Shown: positions 46,563-56,719, numbered from the stretch's first letter. The stretch is 64,000 nucleotides of DNA from Pseudanabaena sp. Chao 1811 (GCF_027942295.1 NZ_CP101416.1:3954501-4018500); one strand, 5' to 3'. Notes: generated from the letters alone by a model not told the origin. Numbers and translations are program-made.

Positions 46563-47835
46563 CTTTTGAGGTTGTGGTTAATCCAGTTAATCCATACATA
46601 GCGCCAAGCAAAGACCACAACAGCATACTAATGCGTGGTTCATAAAATACTAAATCTAGCCACCCCGACAGTAAACATACGGTAATGCTGATCGCTGTTA
46701 TGACCATTGTACCTTCGGTAGCTGGAGCAAATTTAGATTGCAGCGATTTCCAAATTGTCCAGATCATAATGCTGATAAAGCCTAACAGTGCGGGTATCCC
46801 AGAACCAACAGCGATTGCTAAGAACAAATTATGCTCATGGGGTAAACCATGCAAATCATAGTTCATTGATTTAGCAATGAGGGGAAAATTGCGTAAACCC
46901 CAACCTTGAATCGGATGTTGCGAAATCAGCGATATCGCGAATTGCCAAGCATTTAAGCGATCGGCAGTGGAAGCATAGTCGCCTAGTTTGGGATCGACAG
47001 TGCTAGCAAGGCGATTCACAAATCCTTCTGGTAATAGCGATCGCAATGCTTCACCTCCTAACCCAAATTTCTGCCCAAACACAGCCCATGCAATTATTAA
47101 CATTCCAAATCCAAATCCTGCTACAAGTTTCCATTGACGGTAGTACAGGGCAATGGCGACAAACTCTAAAATTGCTAATACCCAAGCATTCCGAGAACCT
47201 GTAAGAATGAGTACACAGATTCCCAAAGCAAGCGCAATTAGGGCAATCCAATTTTGAGATTTAGAAATGCTTTTAACTTTCCCAAGGGCAAAATGAAACG
47301 CGATCGGAATAATGGTTAATAAGTAAACTGCGGTTTCATTAAAATGTCCAAAGAATGACTGAATGCGGCGATCGGGACTAAAGCCCATCGGGATTGGATA
47401 ACTCTCAAAAATAACCTTGGGAAAGATCCATTCAGGACGATCAATAATTGCTTGCAAAATCCCAAATCCACTCACAAAAATGCAACTAAGGACTAATAAC
47501 CACAAGAAGTGAATGAATTGAGATGGGGTACGAATAATGTAGCTAGTGGTGGCAGCTAAGAGAAAATAAGGCAGAAAATTAGCTAATCCCCCTGCGGCAG
47601 TGCCGATATCAAAAGCGATCATTGTCGTCAGGATCATCCATGCCGACAAACCTAAATAGGCAGTGCTAATTGGCGAGGCGATCGCTTTCCAGCCATAACG
47701 AAATAAAACGAAGATAGCCAACAATGCTGTAAAAGCTGGCACAAATACATTACTGATAGGCAGCAAAATAGCCATACTTTGTAAGCATTTCCACTCCAAC
47801 TGCAATTTTTGATCTTCAGTCGGTTTCCAAAACAT
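46543..47835 (-). CDS. O-antigen ligase family membrane protein
   Basis: A 430-residue protein with about eleven membrane helices. SAWMILTTMIAFDIG and the large loop ending HPIQGWGLRNFPLIA, then HGLPHEHNLFLAIAVGSGIP with the conserved His-Glu-His pattern, match the Wzy_C (O-antigen ligase) family. It transfers or polymerises a lipid-linked glycan outside the membrane. The gene is coupled to a degenerate EAL protein, hinting at c-di-GMP control of polysaccharide output. Confidence 0.86.
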   Translation of the reverse strand: MFWKPTEDQKLQLEWKCLQSMAILLPISNVFVPAFTALLAIFVLFRYGWKAIASPISTAYLGLSAWMILTTMIAFDIGTAAGGLANFLPYFLLAATTSYIIRTPSQFIHFLWLLVLSCIFVSGFGILQAIIDRPEWIFPKVIFESYPIPMGFSPDRRIQSFFGHFNETAVYLLTIIPIAFHFALGKVKSISKSQNWIALIALALGICVLILTGSRNAWVLAILEFVAIALYYRQWKLVAGFGFGMLIIAWAVFGQKFGLGGEALRSLLPEGFVNRLASTVDPKLGDYASTADRLNAWQFAISLISQHPIQGWGLRNFPLIAKSMNYDLHGLPHEHNLFLAIAVGSGIPALLGFISIMIWTIWKSLQSKFAPATEGTMVITAISITVCLLSGWLDLVFYEPRISMLLWSLLGAMYGLTGLTTTSKDDGNRI

Positions 47836-47864
47836 CTTCTATTAACCCTATAACTTTATGATAT

Positions 47865-47917
47865 AAAACCGAAAAGAGAGTTGTGATGCAAAACACCATA
47901 ACTCTCTTTTCGGTTTT
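47865..47917 (-). terminator. Stem-loop upstream of the O-antigen ligase gene
   Basis: An 18-bp perfect stem (47865-47882 with 47900-47917) around a 17-base loop that can itself pair partly. Could end transcription coming from groL before the ligase gene. Confidence 0.65.
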
Positions 47918-47975
47918 AATTTTTCCTAGTTCTACCCACAATGAAGCCCCACTTTGCCATGAAATACTAACCCAA

Positions 47976-48012
47976 AAAATTAAAGGGAGCGCAACGCGCT
48001 CCCTTTAATTTT
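47976..48012 (-). terminator. groL terminator
   Basis: A 17-bp perfect stem (47976-47992 with 47996-48012, loop AAC) with A/T-rich outer arms, 15 bases past the groL stop on the minus strand. Tip GCGC-AAC-GCGC. Confidence 0.82.
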
Positions 48013-48026
48013 ACAAAGATTGATAA

Positions 48027-49831
<1,805 letters not shown>

Positions 49832-50143
49832 CTATGAAACGATCGCTAAAATATCTTTTTCGGCTAGCAATACATACTCATCAGAGCCGAGTTTGATGTC
49901 AGTGCCAGCATATTTGGAGTAAAGAACTTTGTCTCCAACTTTAACTTCGAGGGCTTGGCGAACACCTTTGTCATCAAGTTTGCCAGGACCTACTGCTGCA
50001 ATTTCGCCAACTTGGGGCTTTTCTTTTGCGGTCTCAGGTAGGAAAATACCACCTGCGGTCTTTTCTTCTTTAGCGCTTACTTTGATAAACACGCGATCGG
50101 CTAAAGGCTTTACAGTTGTTACGTTTAATGTGGTTGTTGCCAT
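49832..50143 (-). CDS. groES: Co-chaperonin GroES
   Basis: A 103-residue protein. [34 protein letters not shown] (mobile loop region) and [20 protein letters not shown] are standard GroES. It caps GroEL. First gene of the operon; a CIRCE operator lies 48 bp upstream of the start. Confidence 0.98.
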   Translation of the reverse strand: MATTTLNVTTVKPLADRVFIKVSAKEEKTAGGIFLPETAKEKPQVGEIAAVGPGKLDDKGVRQALEVKVGDKVLYSKYAGTDIKLGSDEYVLLAEKDILAIVS

Positions 50144-50191
50144 AGGTATTCACTCATTGGACTAGCATTTTGAGGCTTTGTCTAGAGTGTT

Positions 50192-50218
50192 TTAGCACTC
50201 TAGGTGACTGAGTGCTAA
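50192..50218 (-). promoter_or_regulatory. CIRCE operator (HrcA site) upstream of groES
   Basis: TTAGCACTC - 9 bases - GAGTGCTAA is an exact match to the CIRCE consensus. HrcA binding here represses groESL until heat shock. It sits between the likely promoter and the groES start. Confidence 0.95.
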
Positions 50219-50244
50219 TTTAACCGAAAGGGTTGCAATGTCTA
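50217..50244 (-). promoter_or_regulatory. Possible groESL promoter overlapping CIRCE
   Basis: On the minus strand TAGACA (50239-50244) and TAAATT (50217-50222) are 16 bases apart, resembling -35 and -10 boxes. The -10 touches the CIRCE arm, which fits repression by HrcA. Matches are partial. Confidence 0.4.
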
Positions 50245-50303
50245 TAGTGTGGTTTACCGAACTGAAGGTAGACAAGCCAACACAACTAGGTTTTATTGCC
50301 AAT

Positions 50304-50413
50304 TTACAGCGCTAAGCGCCCAAATCCGAACCAAGAAAACTTTATAAAAGCGTTGCTTTGCAACGCTTTTATAAAGTTTTCTTGGGGGTTCTTTTGATCG
50401 AAAACTGCTGTAA
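50304..50413. repeat. Hairpin repeat family 2, copy 3
   Basis: In the reverse orientation to the copy at 39131. TTACAGCGC-TAA-GCGC at 50304-50318, spacer, a 26-bp perfect stem (50331-50356 with 50360-50385, loop TTT) starting CCAAGAAAA, then a tail ending GCTGTAA (50407-50413). It abuts family 1 copy B, sharing two bases. Upstream of groES. Confidence 0.8.
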
Positions 50414-50566
50414 TTAACGCGAGTTCGGGATAATTTAAAACGGGTTTTGAGAGAGAGTTTGCGTAGCAAACTCTCTCTCAAAAAACAAAAGTAAAAGCCT
50501 TGCATAGCAAGGCTTTTACTTTTGTTTTTTTTAAATTTGCCAGCTTAACTCGAACTGACGTTAATT
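50412..50566. mobile_element. Two-hairpin repeat family 1, copy B
   Basis: Ends AATTAACGCGAGTTCG (50412-50427) and, on the other strand, AATTAACGTCAGTTCG (50551-50566). It contains two perfect hairpins tipped TTTGC-GTA-GCAAA (50445-50483) and TTGC-ATA-GCAA (50483-50529). Aligns in inverted orientation with the copy at 53799 nearly throughout. Lies between groES and the convergent-side gene at 50577. Confidence 0.82.
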
Positions 50567-50576
50567 AGCAATTTTC

Positions 50577-51131
50577 CTACAACCGTTCTGAGGCATTTGT
50601 TTTGATTAATTTTAGGACTGAGGTTCTGAGATTGTGGATGGTTTGCTTGTCCTCTTCTTCAGAAGTGTAGGTCACATCATCAGGAATATTGTTAGACAAT
50701 TGCTCATCCTCGGTAGGCTTTTTCTCTAAGCGATCGCATAGAGCCTCCAAATGTGTGACTAGCTGTACTGGTATATGTGGTGAGACCAGATCAAGATTGG
50801 GATGATTGGGTAAATCATCACAGGGACAGCAAACGGGTGTACGAGGACCTACCCCCAAGGTTGGTACAAGTAAATTACAACGAGCACAGGCAATTATTTC
50901 CCATTGATTGCTAAGTAGGTCGCTAATTGTTTGGTCAGTACCACTTAAATATGCTTCGTTCGCTTTGGTCGTACTAATCTCATCCCAGAGATTGTTAAAT
51001 ATGGTGGAATACCTTTCACCCTTCAAAATTTGATAGATATGAACCTGCTTGCTTTGGCTTGATAGACTTACGGTTTTGCCCATCTGCATCCATTGAGCAA
51101 GATAATTTTTGACTAAGGTTCGAGATGCCAT
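50577..51131 (-). CDS. Conserved hypothetical protein with Cys pairs
   Basis: A 184-residue soluble protein that I cannot place in a named family. The middle has CARCNLL and, 18 residues on, CCPCDD, a possible four-Cys metal site of the zinc-ribbon type. The C-terminal 60 residues are acidic and probably helical (TSEEEDKQTIHNLRTSVLKL). The N-terminal LVKNYLAQWMQMGKTVSL looks helical. No membrane segment. Repeat element B ends 10 bp from its stop codon. Confidence 0.65.
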   Translation of the reverse strand: MASRTLVKNYLAQWMQMGKTVSLSSQSKQVHIYQILKGERYSTIFNNLWDEISTTKANEAYLSGTDQTISDLLSNQWEIIACARCNLLVPTLGVGPRTPVCCPCDDLPNHPNLDLVSPHIPVQLVTHLEALCDRLEKKPTEDEQLSNNIPDDVTYTSEEEDKQTIHNLRTSVLKLIKTNASERL

Positions 51132-51467
51132 GGTTTAGAACCTTTGATAAATAATCAAATTGAGTTGCTGTAGGCAGTCAATAAATATGCCTATCATATA
51201 GTTAATATAGTCTGAGAGCTTCATAAATAATCTGAACAAATCTTTTATTTTTTCATTTACCTAAGCTATATAGCAGTCCCCAAGCCTTTGTAGATGTTTT
51301 GGTTTATGGAATCGCAACCCTTTTCGGTGCAATTCCATAAACCGCTTAGAACAAAATCAAAACCCCAAAGAGAATTGCAGAGTAAAGCGTTCCCAATCTT
51401 TTTGAGGTTTTATGTCCTAACTCAAATGGCTATAGCTATACTTATTTTGTCTATAGGTTACTAGACT
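51132..51467. other. Intergenic stretch, 336 bp, with one imperfect hairpin
   Basis: Lies between divergent genes, so it should hold promoters for both. GGTTTATGGAAT (51301-51312) pairs with 51332-51343 around a 19-base interior that pairs poorly. Nearby CCCCAAG resembles the flanks of hairpin family 2, so this may be a decayed copy. No gene seen. Confidence 0.5.
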
Positions 51468-52253
51468 ATGCTTGAAACTCCTTACGCGCCTTCATCATCA
51501 GTTCTTGCTCATACGGAACCATCAATTAAAATCCGCAACTTAAATTTTCACTATGGCGAAGGTGATTTATTTAAGCAGGTTTTGTTTGACATCAATTTAG
51601 ATGTCTATCCTGGGCAGATTGTAATTTTGACAGGTCCTTCTGGTTCAGGCAAAACAACGCTTTTGACATTGATTGGGGCTTTACGCACAATTCAAGATGG
51701 GAGTCTACAAGTTTTAGGACAAGAACTCAGAAATCTCCATCCTAAAAAGTTAGTACAGATTCGCAAAAATATTGGTTTTATCTTTCAAGCCCACAATCTC
51801 TTTCACTCATTAACCGCAAGGCAAAATGTGATGATGTCTACGGATTTGTTTCAGCATGAGGGCGGAAATGCAGTAGCTTCCAATAAGGCTGCCGAAATTT
51901 TAACAGCGCTGGGGCTAGGACAACGCATTGACTATAAACCCCATGAGCTATCGGGTGGACAAAAGCAACGGGTGGCGATCGCTCGTGCTTTGGTCAATCG
52001 TCCAAAGTTAATTCTCGCAGATGAGCCAACGGCAGCACTGGACAAAAAATCTGGGCGTGATGTGGTGACACTGATGCAAAAAATGGCAAAGGAAGAAAAT
52101 ATCACGATTTTGATGGTGACTCATGATAACCGTATCCTTGATGTGGCTGACCGCATTGTGAACTTAGTCGATGGCAATTTGGAATCAGATAATGTGGTCA
52201 ATGACACGATGCTAAGTGCTGTCAATGGTGAGTCACGTACATTTATGCTGTAA
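51468..52253 (+). CDS. DevA family ABC transporter ATP-binding protein
   Basis: A 261-residue ATPase. Walker A is [19 protein letters not shown], signature [15 protein letters not shown], Walker [13 protein letters not shown]. The [20 protein letters not shown] stretch matches DevA, the ATPase of the DevBCA glycolipid exporter (MacB-like). DevB and DevC partners are not adjacent: the next gene is a methyltransferase and the previous one runs the other way. It may serve a DevBC pair elsewhere. Confidence 0.88.
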   Translation: MLETPYAPSSSVLAHTEPSIKIRNLNFHYGEGDLFKQVLFDINLDVYPGQIVILTGPSGSGKTTLLTLIGALRTIQDGSLQVLGQELRNLHPKKLVQIRKNIGFIFQAHNLFHSLTARQNVMMSTDLFQHEGGNAVASNKAAEILTALGLGQRIDYKPHELSGGQKQRVAIARALVNRPKLILADEPTAALDKKSGRDVVTLMQKMAKEENITILMVTHDNRILDVADRIVNLVDGNLESDNVVNDTMLSAVNGESRTFML

Positions 52254-52296
52254 TGATGGCGCTTTGTCCTGTCATTCCTAGTGAACGATCAACTTC

Positions 52297-53049
52297 ATGC
52301 AAGATTTAAAAAATAATTCAACTGACTTTCAAAGCAACTCTGGGTTTCGATACCACTGTCCACTCTGTGATTCTAGTTTAGAAACATTTTTACCTTTTGG
52401 TCTGGACTTTCCCGTACTGAAAGAAAAAAGCATTATTGGGGGTGGGCAACGCGATCATGCCCTCTGTCCTAACTGTGGATCACTTGATCGCGAACGATTA
52501 GTTTATTTGTACTTAAAAAACAAAACTAATATTTTTGAACAGCCTACAAAATTGCTACACATGGCTCCAGAACTCAAACTGGAAAACATCTTGAGACAGC
52601 AGAAAAATATTGATTATTTATCAGCCGATCTTTATCTAGAAAGGGTAATGGTCAAGATGGATATTACCAATATGGCTTGGGAGGAGGCTACATTTGACGC
52701 GATTATTTGCAATCACATTTTAGAGCATATTATTGATGATCATCTGGCGATGTCGGAGCTGTATCGAGTCTTAAAGCCTAATGGTTGGGCGATTTTACAA
52801 GTCCCAATTTCCTATGCGATCGCCCAAACCTACGAAGATGCCACGATGATTACACCAGAGCAACGTGAGCAAGCCTTTGGACAATCTGATCATGTCCGCA
52901 TTTATAGCCATGATTACTGCGATCGCTTGAAGCAGGTTGGATTTAAAGTCGATGTTTTTGAGTGGATCAAAGATGACCAGTTATTTGGTGGTCAAGAAAA
53001 TAAATTTGGCTTAATCAAAGAAGAGAGAGTCTTTTTTGTAACTAAATAG
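52297..53049 (+). CDS. Class I SAM-dependent methyltransferase
   Basis: A 250-residue protein. A zinc-ribbon-like start (YHCPLCDSSLE … CPNCGSLDRER) is followed by a methyltransferase core: LHMAPELKLENILRQQ, DYLSADLY, FDAIICNHILEHI (strand 4) and ELYRVLKPNGWAILQVPIS. Such proteins often methylate small molecules or glycans. It lies 43 bp after the DevA gene and ends at a strong terminator. Substrate unknown. Confidence 0.86.
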   Translation: MQDLKNNSTDFQSNSGFRYHCPLCDSSLETFLPFGLDFPVLKEKSIIGGGQRDHALCPNCGSLDRERLVYLYLKNKTNIFEQPTKLLHMAPELKLENILRQQKNIDYLSADLYLERVMVKMDITNMAWEEATFDAIICNHILEHIIDDHLAMSELYRVLKPNGWAILQVPISYAIAQTYEDATMITPEQREQAFGQSDHVRIYSHDYCDRLKQVGFKVDVFEWIKDDQLFGGQENKFGLIKEERVFFVTK

Positions 53050-53058
53050 TCTCTACTA

Positions 53059-53095
53059 AACAATAGAGGTCACACTTTGTGTGACCTCTATTGTT
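53059..53095 (+). terminator. Terminator after the methyltransferase gene
   Basis: A 17-bp perfect stem (53059-53075 with 53079-53095, loop TTT), 10 bases after the stop codon. Confidence 0.78.
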
Positions 53096-53192
53096 CCTTG
53101 TGTTCAAAGGTTAAATTTTAACTGTTGCTTCTCGAAGCTAGCAAAACCTATGATGAAATCTAGATGAACTCTAATTTGAGAGCAAACTTTCT

Positions 53193-53522
53193 ATGACTAC
53201 AATCCGTAAAGTAACTGGCGATCCTAATGAATTTTGGAGTGAACTCAGTTGGAGCGATCTGACCAGTGCTGAGCAAGAACTCTGGACACAGTTAGGCTGG
53301 AATGAAGAAAATTGGGATGACGGACTGGATTTTCCTGAATGGGATGACTTGTCAAGTGAAGACCAAAAACTTTGGGGAGTATTAGGTTGGACTCAATCTA
53401 GCTGGGAAGGAGAAGATGACATTCCTGCGTCTGCGGACAAATCTTGGGAAGAGCTAACTAGTGAAGAACAAGCTGCCGCTACTCAAATTGGTTATACCCA
53501 AGACAAATGGGACAACGAATAA
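53193..53522 (+). CDS. Small acidic Trp-rich repeat protein, unknown function
   Basis: A 109-residue protein of three repeats, each about 30 residues. Shared pattern: W-x-(D/E)-L-(T/S)-(S)-x-(E/D)-(Q)-x5-(L/I)-G-(W/Y)-(N/T)-x3-W. Examples are SDLTSAEQELWTQLGWNEEN, DDLSSEDQKLWGVLGWTQSS and EELTSEEQAAATQIGYTQDK. The composition is very acidic with 11 or so Trp. Similar W-E-L-S-x-E-E-x-x-A-x-x-L-G-Y motifs occur singly in algal proteins, as I recall. It may be a protein-interaction module. Function unknown. Confidence 0.72.
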   Translation: MTTIRKVTGDPNEFWSELSWSDLTSAEQELWTQLGWNEENWDDGLDFPEWDDLSSEDQKLWGVLGWTQSSWEGEDDIPASADKSWEELTSEEQAAATQIGYTQDKWDNE

Positions 53523-53668
53523 AAATTATGTCGCGGCTTTGATGTGGCATAAATCACTTAAAGCCTTACTGAATAAGGCTTTAAGTTAATTTATCTAGAT
53601 AATTTACAAAATTATCAAAATTCTGATGTTAAAGTTACGCATTTCGGGTTAAAATAACAAAGCCTTTC

Positions 53669-53751
53669 GGGGGTGTGGCGGAATGGTAGACGCTACGGAC
53701 TTAAAATCCGTTGACCGCAAGGTCGTAAGGGTTCAAGTCCCTTCACCCCCA
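53669..53751 (+). tRNA. tRNA-Leu (anticodon TAA), without intron
   Basis: GGGGGTG (53669-53675) pairs with CACCCCC (53744-53750); discriminator A at 53751. The anticodon arm ACGGA-CTTAAAA-TCCGT gives TAA. Long class II variable arm, T-loop GGTTCAAGTCC. The group I intron often found in this gene in cyanobacteria is absent: the anticodon loop is continuous. Confidence 0.96.
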
Positions 53752-53766
53752 CTTTATGACTTTACA

Positions 53767-53795
53767 AAAAAGCCCTGCACTAAGCAGGGCTTTTT
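53767..53795 (+). terminator. Terminator after tRNA-Leu(TAA)
   Basis: AAAAAGCCCTGC (53767-53778) pairs with 53784-53795, ending in TTTTT. Confidence 0.9.
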
Positions 53796-53798
53796 ACG

Positions 53799-53930
53799 TT
53801 TAGCGTCAGTTGGGGTTAAGCTGGCAAATTTTAAAAACCAAAAGTAAAAACCTTGCGTAGCAAGGCTTTTACTGAGAAGAGAGTTTGCTACGCAAACCCT
53901 CTTCTCAAAATTATCCCGAACTCGCGTTAC
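53799..53930. mobile_element. Two-hairpin repeat family 1, copy C
   Basis: Ends TTAGCGTCAGTTGG (left) and, on the other strand, TAACGCGAGTTCGG (right), matching copies A and B. Interior GTTAAGCTGGCAAATTT and ATTATCCCGAACT equal those of copy B inverted. One stem arm is partly deleted. A 9-bp direct repeat TTACGTTTA lies at 53794-53802 and 53927-53935; its right copy ends on the hemH stop codon. Confidence 0.8.
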
Positions 53931-53932
53931 GT

Positions 53933-54946
53933 TTAAGCAGGAACTGCTGCCATTTTCGTTGTACCGAGAGATTCCATAATCAGCTCAGCGAGATCGTTGA
54001 TAAAGATTGGGTGGCTATTTAAAGCAGGAACGCGATCGAAATTATGAATGCCTGCTTCTTCAGCAACTTCACGATATTCGATATCAATCTCTTGCAAGGT
54101 CTCAATATGTTCAGAGACAAAACTGATGGGAACAACTAAGAGATCCTTAATGCCGCGTTTAGCGAGATTGTGAATTGCTTCTTCGGTATAGGGTTGCAGC
54201 CATTCCACAGGACCAACTCGACTTTGGTAGGCGAGGGTATGGGCATTGTAGCGATGATAATCACGACGGATTGCTTTCATGATGCCATCGACACAATTTT
54301 CCATTTCCGATTGATAGGGATCATTGTATTCGGTGACATATTTTACAGGCACACCATGAGCACTGAAGAAAATATGTACATTCTCTGGATCGGCAAAGCT
54401 TTGTAACTTAGCATCGATCAATTCATTCATGGCGCGAATGTAGCCAGTGCGATCGTACCAAGATTGGATCGTGATGCGTTCGATCGCTTGTAGTTCAGGA
54501 TCATTTTCCCAGAGGTCATCAAGTTGCTTAATGCTAGAGCCACTGGTGCTGATCGAGTATTGAGGGTATAGAGGCAATACTACAAGGCGAGTAATCCCAT
54601 CCTGTTTAATTTTGGCGATCGCTTCTGAGGTGTAGGGATGCCAGTAGCGCATACCGACATAAACTTTTGCCTCGATCCCATTACGCTGCAAGACATTTTC
54701 GATATTTTCGCCTTGCTCTTCGGTGATTTGCCGTAGAGGTGAACCACCACCAATCATGCGGTAATTTTCTTGACTAATAGGAGCGCGACTAGCAGCAATT
54801 AAGGAAGCGATCGGCTTTTGCAAAAAGGGAATCGGCAGGCGAATAATTTCTGGATCGGCGAACAGGTTATACAAGAAAAGGTAGACATCATCTAACTTCT
54901 CAGGACCTCCTAAATTTAACAGTAGTACTCCAACACGACCAGACAT
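53933..54946 (-). CDS. hemH: Ferrochelatase, without C-terminal CAB extension
   Basis: A 337-residue enzyme that inserts Fe2+ into protoporphyrin [20 protein letters not shown] at the start, [27 protein letters not shown] (active-site His), and [20 protein letters not shown] (second metal region) are standard. The start at 54946 places the conserved strand at residue 3; the frame extends 19 codons further without similarity. Most cyanobacterial ferrochelatases carry a further ~40-residue chlorophyll-binding helix; this one ends TTKMAAVPA. Confidence 0.95.
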   Translation of the reverse strand: MSGRVGVLLLNLGGPEKLDDVYLFLYNLFADPEIIRLPIPFLQKPIASLIAASRAPISQENYRMIGGGSPLRQITEEQGENIENVLQRNGIEAKVYVGMRYWHPYTSEAIAKIKQDGITRLVVLPLYPQYSISTSGSSIKQLDDLWENDPELQAIERITIQSWYDRTGYIRAMNELIDAKLQSFADPENVHIFFSAHGVPVKYVTEYNDPYQSEMENCVDGIMKAIRRDYHRYNAHTLAYQSRVGPVEWLQPYTEEAIHNLAKRGIKDLLVVPISFVSEHIETLQEIDIEYREVAEEAGIHNFDRVPALNSHPIFINDLAELIMESLGTTKMAAVPA

Positions 54947-55173
54947 AAAACAGTTTCCTAAATTTGATGATTTATAAATTTTTGCGATTTGGCAGAAACA
55001 CAACCAATGGATGTATCTCTGTCGTTTTAATGTGAATAATGCGAATAAATAAGTTTTGAAAAAATATATGGAATTTATTAAATGAAGTTGTAAAGCTTTT
55101 TAACTTTAAACTCTCTCTAAATCTTAGTCTAAGTTATATATAACTATAGGCTTTTGTTTTTAGGTTCATTGAC

Positions 55174-55208
55174 AAAAGCAGAGTAGTGGAAAGCACTACC
55201 CTGCTTTT
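55174..55208 (-). terminator. Terminator after the response regulator gene
   Basis: AAAAGCAG (55174-55181) and GTAGTG (55183-55188) pair with 55201-55208 and 55194-55199, one mismatch, loop five bases. On the minus strand it ends in TTTT. The remaining gap up to hemH (54947-55173) shows no gene. Confidence 0.72.
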
Positions 55209-55593
55209 ATTTCCTGTCTAGCCATTGTTTGACACAGGCTTCTAACAAATCAATATCTAAAGGCTTTGTCAGATAATCATCACAACCCGAAGCGATCGCC
55301 GATTCCTTATCACCTTTCATTGCATGAGCAGTTACCGCCACAATCGGAATATTCGATGTGCGATCGCTAGCTTTGAGTTGTCTCGCAATTTCCCAGCCAT
55401 CGATTTCTGGCAAAGATAGATCAAGCAAAATTAGATCGGGGTGATTTTTTTCTAGCCAATCTAACGCCGCTTGACCATCTTGGATACAGGTGACGTTATA
55501 GCCTGAATCTTGAAACACCTGCTCCACCAAAACTTGGTTGTCAGGGGCATCTTCGACCACTAAAATTAGCGGCGGGCTGTTAGGTGCGGGCAT
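55207..55593 (-). CDS. Single-domain response regulator (CheY-like)
   Basis: A 128-residue receiver domain with nothing attached. ILVVEDAPDNQVLVEQVF has the acidic pair, LILLDLSLPEIDGWEIAR the phosphorylated Asp (about residue 57), VAVTAHAMKG the Thr, and YLTKPLDIDLL the Lys. All switch residues are present. The VTAHAMKGDKESAIASGCDD pattern is typical of receivers from hybrid-kinase phosphorelays. Its start overlaps the DUF362 gene by 14 bp, so the two are co-expressed. Confidence 0.93.
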   Translation of the reverse strand: MPAPNSPPLILVVEDAPDNQVLVEQVFQDSGYNVTCIQDGQAALDWLEKNHPDLILLDLSLPEIDGWEIARQLKASDRTSNIPIVAVTAHAMKGDKESAIASGCDDYLTKPLDIDLLEACVKQWLDRK

Positions 55594-56545
55594 AGGTACT
55601 AAGCGGTTCTTTGATGAACTTAATATATAGATGTTTAAAGGTTGATCGTACTACTCTCGGTAACTCAAAATCGATCGCCATCATTGTTGTGGGTAATTGC
55701 CAGTCAGGGATTTGTAACTGCTCGATCTGATCACCAACAATGTCAATAGCATCTAGATCGCTACATAGTCCTGTACGAATCGAGGCGGCAACCGTTGGCA
55801 CATCAAGAGGATTCACACCAAGAATCTCTACCATAACGCGATCGAGGGCAAAAACATCACGGGCAGCTGCTAAAACGCCCAACTCTTTTGGCTCACCAGC
55901 ACTAGGTCCATTGCCCTCATGTCCGACAATACCATCGATGATCGTCAGTTCAGGATTAATTGTGCGTGCTGTCTCAATTAGCATTTGTGCGAAACGATTC
56001 ACATCCTTACCTGCTTCCATATGCCACCAAGCTTTCATTTTTCCTGGTACACAGCCAAAAAGATTTTTCACGCCGAGGGTAAGGGTGAGCTGCATGTGCG
56101 ATTTTACTTTAGGCAAATTGATCACCACATCCGCATCCATCGCTTCTTTGCTAAGGCGCAGATTATGTAGCTCTCCTTCCCCCTCCGTTTCGTAGCGCTT
56201 GCCATGAAACTCTACGATGGGAATTCCTAATTCTTCTGCAAGGGGTAATAACCCATTGGCTTTGGCAATTCCTTTGACACTACCAAAGGCAGGGCTATCA
56301 CCTAAAAATGGCTTACCACCAGCATCGATCACCATCTTGGCAACGCAATATACCAATTCAGGGCGGGTGGTGCATTCTTTGGTAGGACGTGAGCCTGTAA
56401 GTAAATTGGGCTTGAGGAGAACGCGATCGCCTGCTTTGACGATGCTGGACATACCTCCTAGGGGTGCAAGTACAGCCTCTAGAGCCTGCATAAGCGATGC
56501 AATTTCATAGCTAGAGGTATGTAAAAGACTAACAGTTGGTTTCAT
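55580..56545 (-). CDS. DUF362 domain-containing protein
   Basis: A 321-residue protein. KAGDRVLLKPNLLTGSRPTK, VIDAGGKPFLGDSPAFGSVK, DADVVINLPKVKSHMQLTLT and LGVKNLFGCVPGKMK are the DUF362 signatures. It lacks the ferredoxin-like cluster domain that many DUF362 proteins carry. Function is not established; a role linked to iron-sulfur or redox proteins has been suggested for the family. The start at 56545 is preferred (MKPTVSLL); an upstream ATG at 56575 adds ten residues. Confidence 0.88.
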   Translation of the reverse strand: MKPTVSLLHTSSYEIASLMQALEAVLAPLGGMSSIVKAGDRVLLKPNLLTGSRPTKECTTRPELVYCVAKMVIDAGGKPFLGDSPAFGSVKGIAKANGLLPLAEELGIPIVEFHGKRYETEGEGELHNLRLSKEAMDADVVINLPKVKSHMQLTLTLGVKNLFGCVPGKMKAWWHMEAGKDVNRFAQMLIETARTINPELTIIDGIVGHEGNGPSAGEPKELGVLAAARDVFALDRVMVEILGVNPLDVPTVAASIRTGLCSDLDAIDIVGDQIEQLQIPDWQLPTTMMAIDFELPRVVRSTFKHLYIKFIKEPLSTYART

Positions 56546-56670
56546 GAAGATTTCTAGAAGGTTGTTGGTCAGCAAATTGCTTAGAATTACTTAAAAATAT
56601 AGCCTAAAACCCAGATTGTTATGCCCCCTGCTATTCTGGCATCACAACAATTTGGGGTAGTCCTAAAAAA

Positions 56671-56713
56671 ATGGTAAGGATGGGCGGCGCGAAGCGCCGC
56701 CCATCCTTACCAT
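56671..56713 (-). terminator. 20-bp perfect hairpin with GAA loop
   Basis: Stem 56671-56690 pairs with 56694-56713; tip GGCGC-GAA-GCGCC. It lies 6 bases past the stop of the Fe-S/cNMP gene. On the minus strand the outer bases run into TTTTTTTAGG, so it can terminate. Confidence 0.82.
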
Positions 56714-56719
56714 TGGTAT

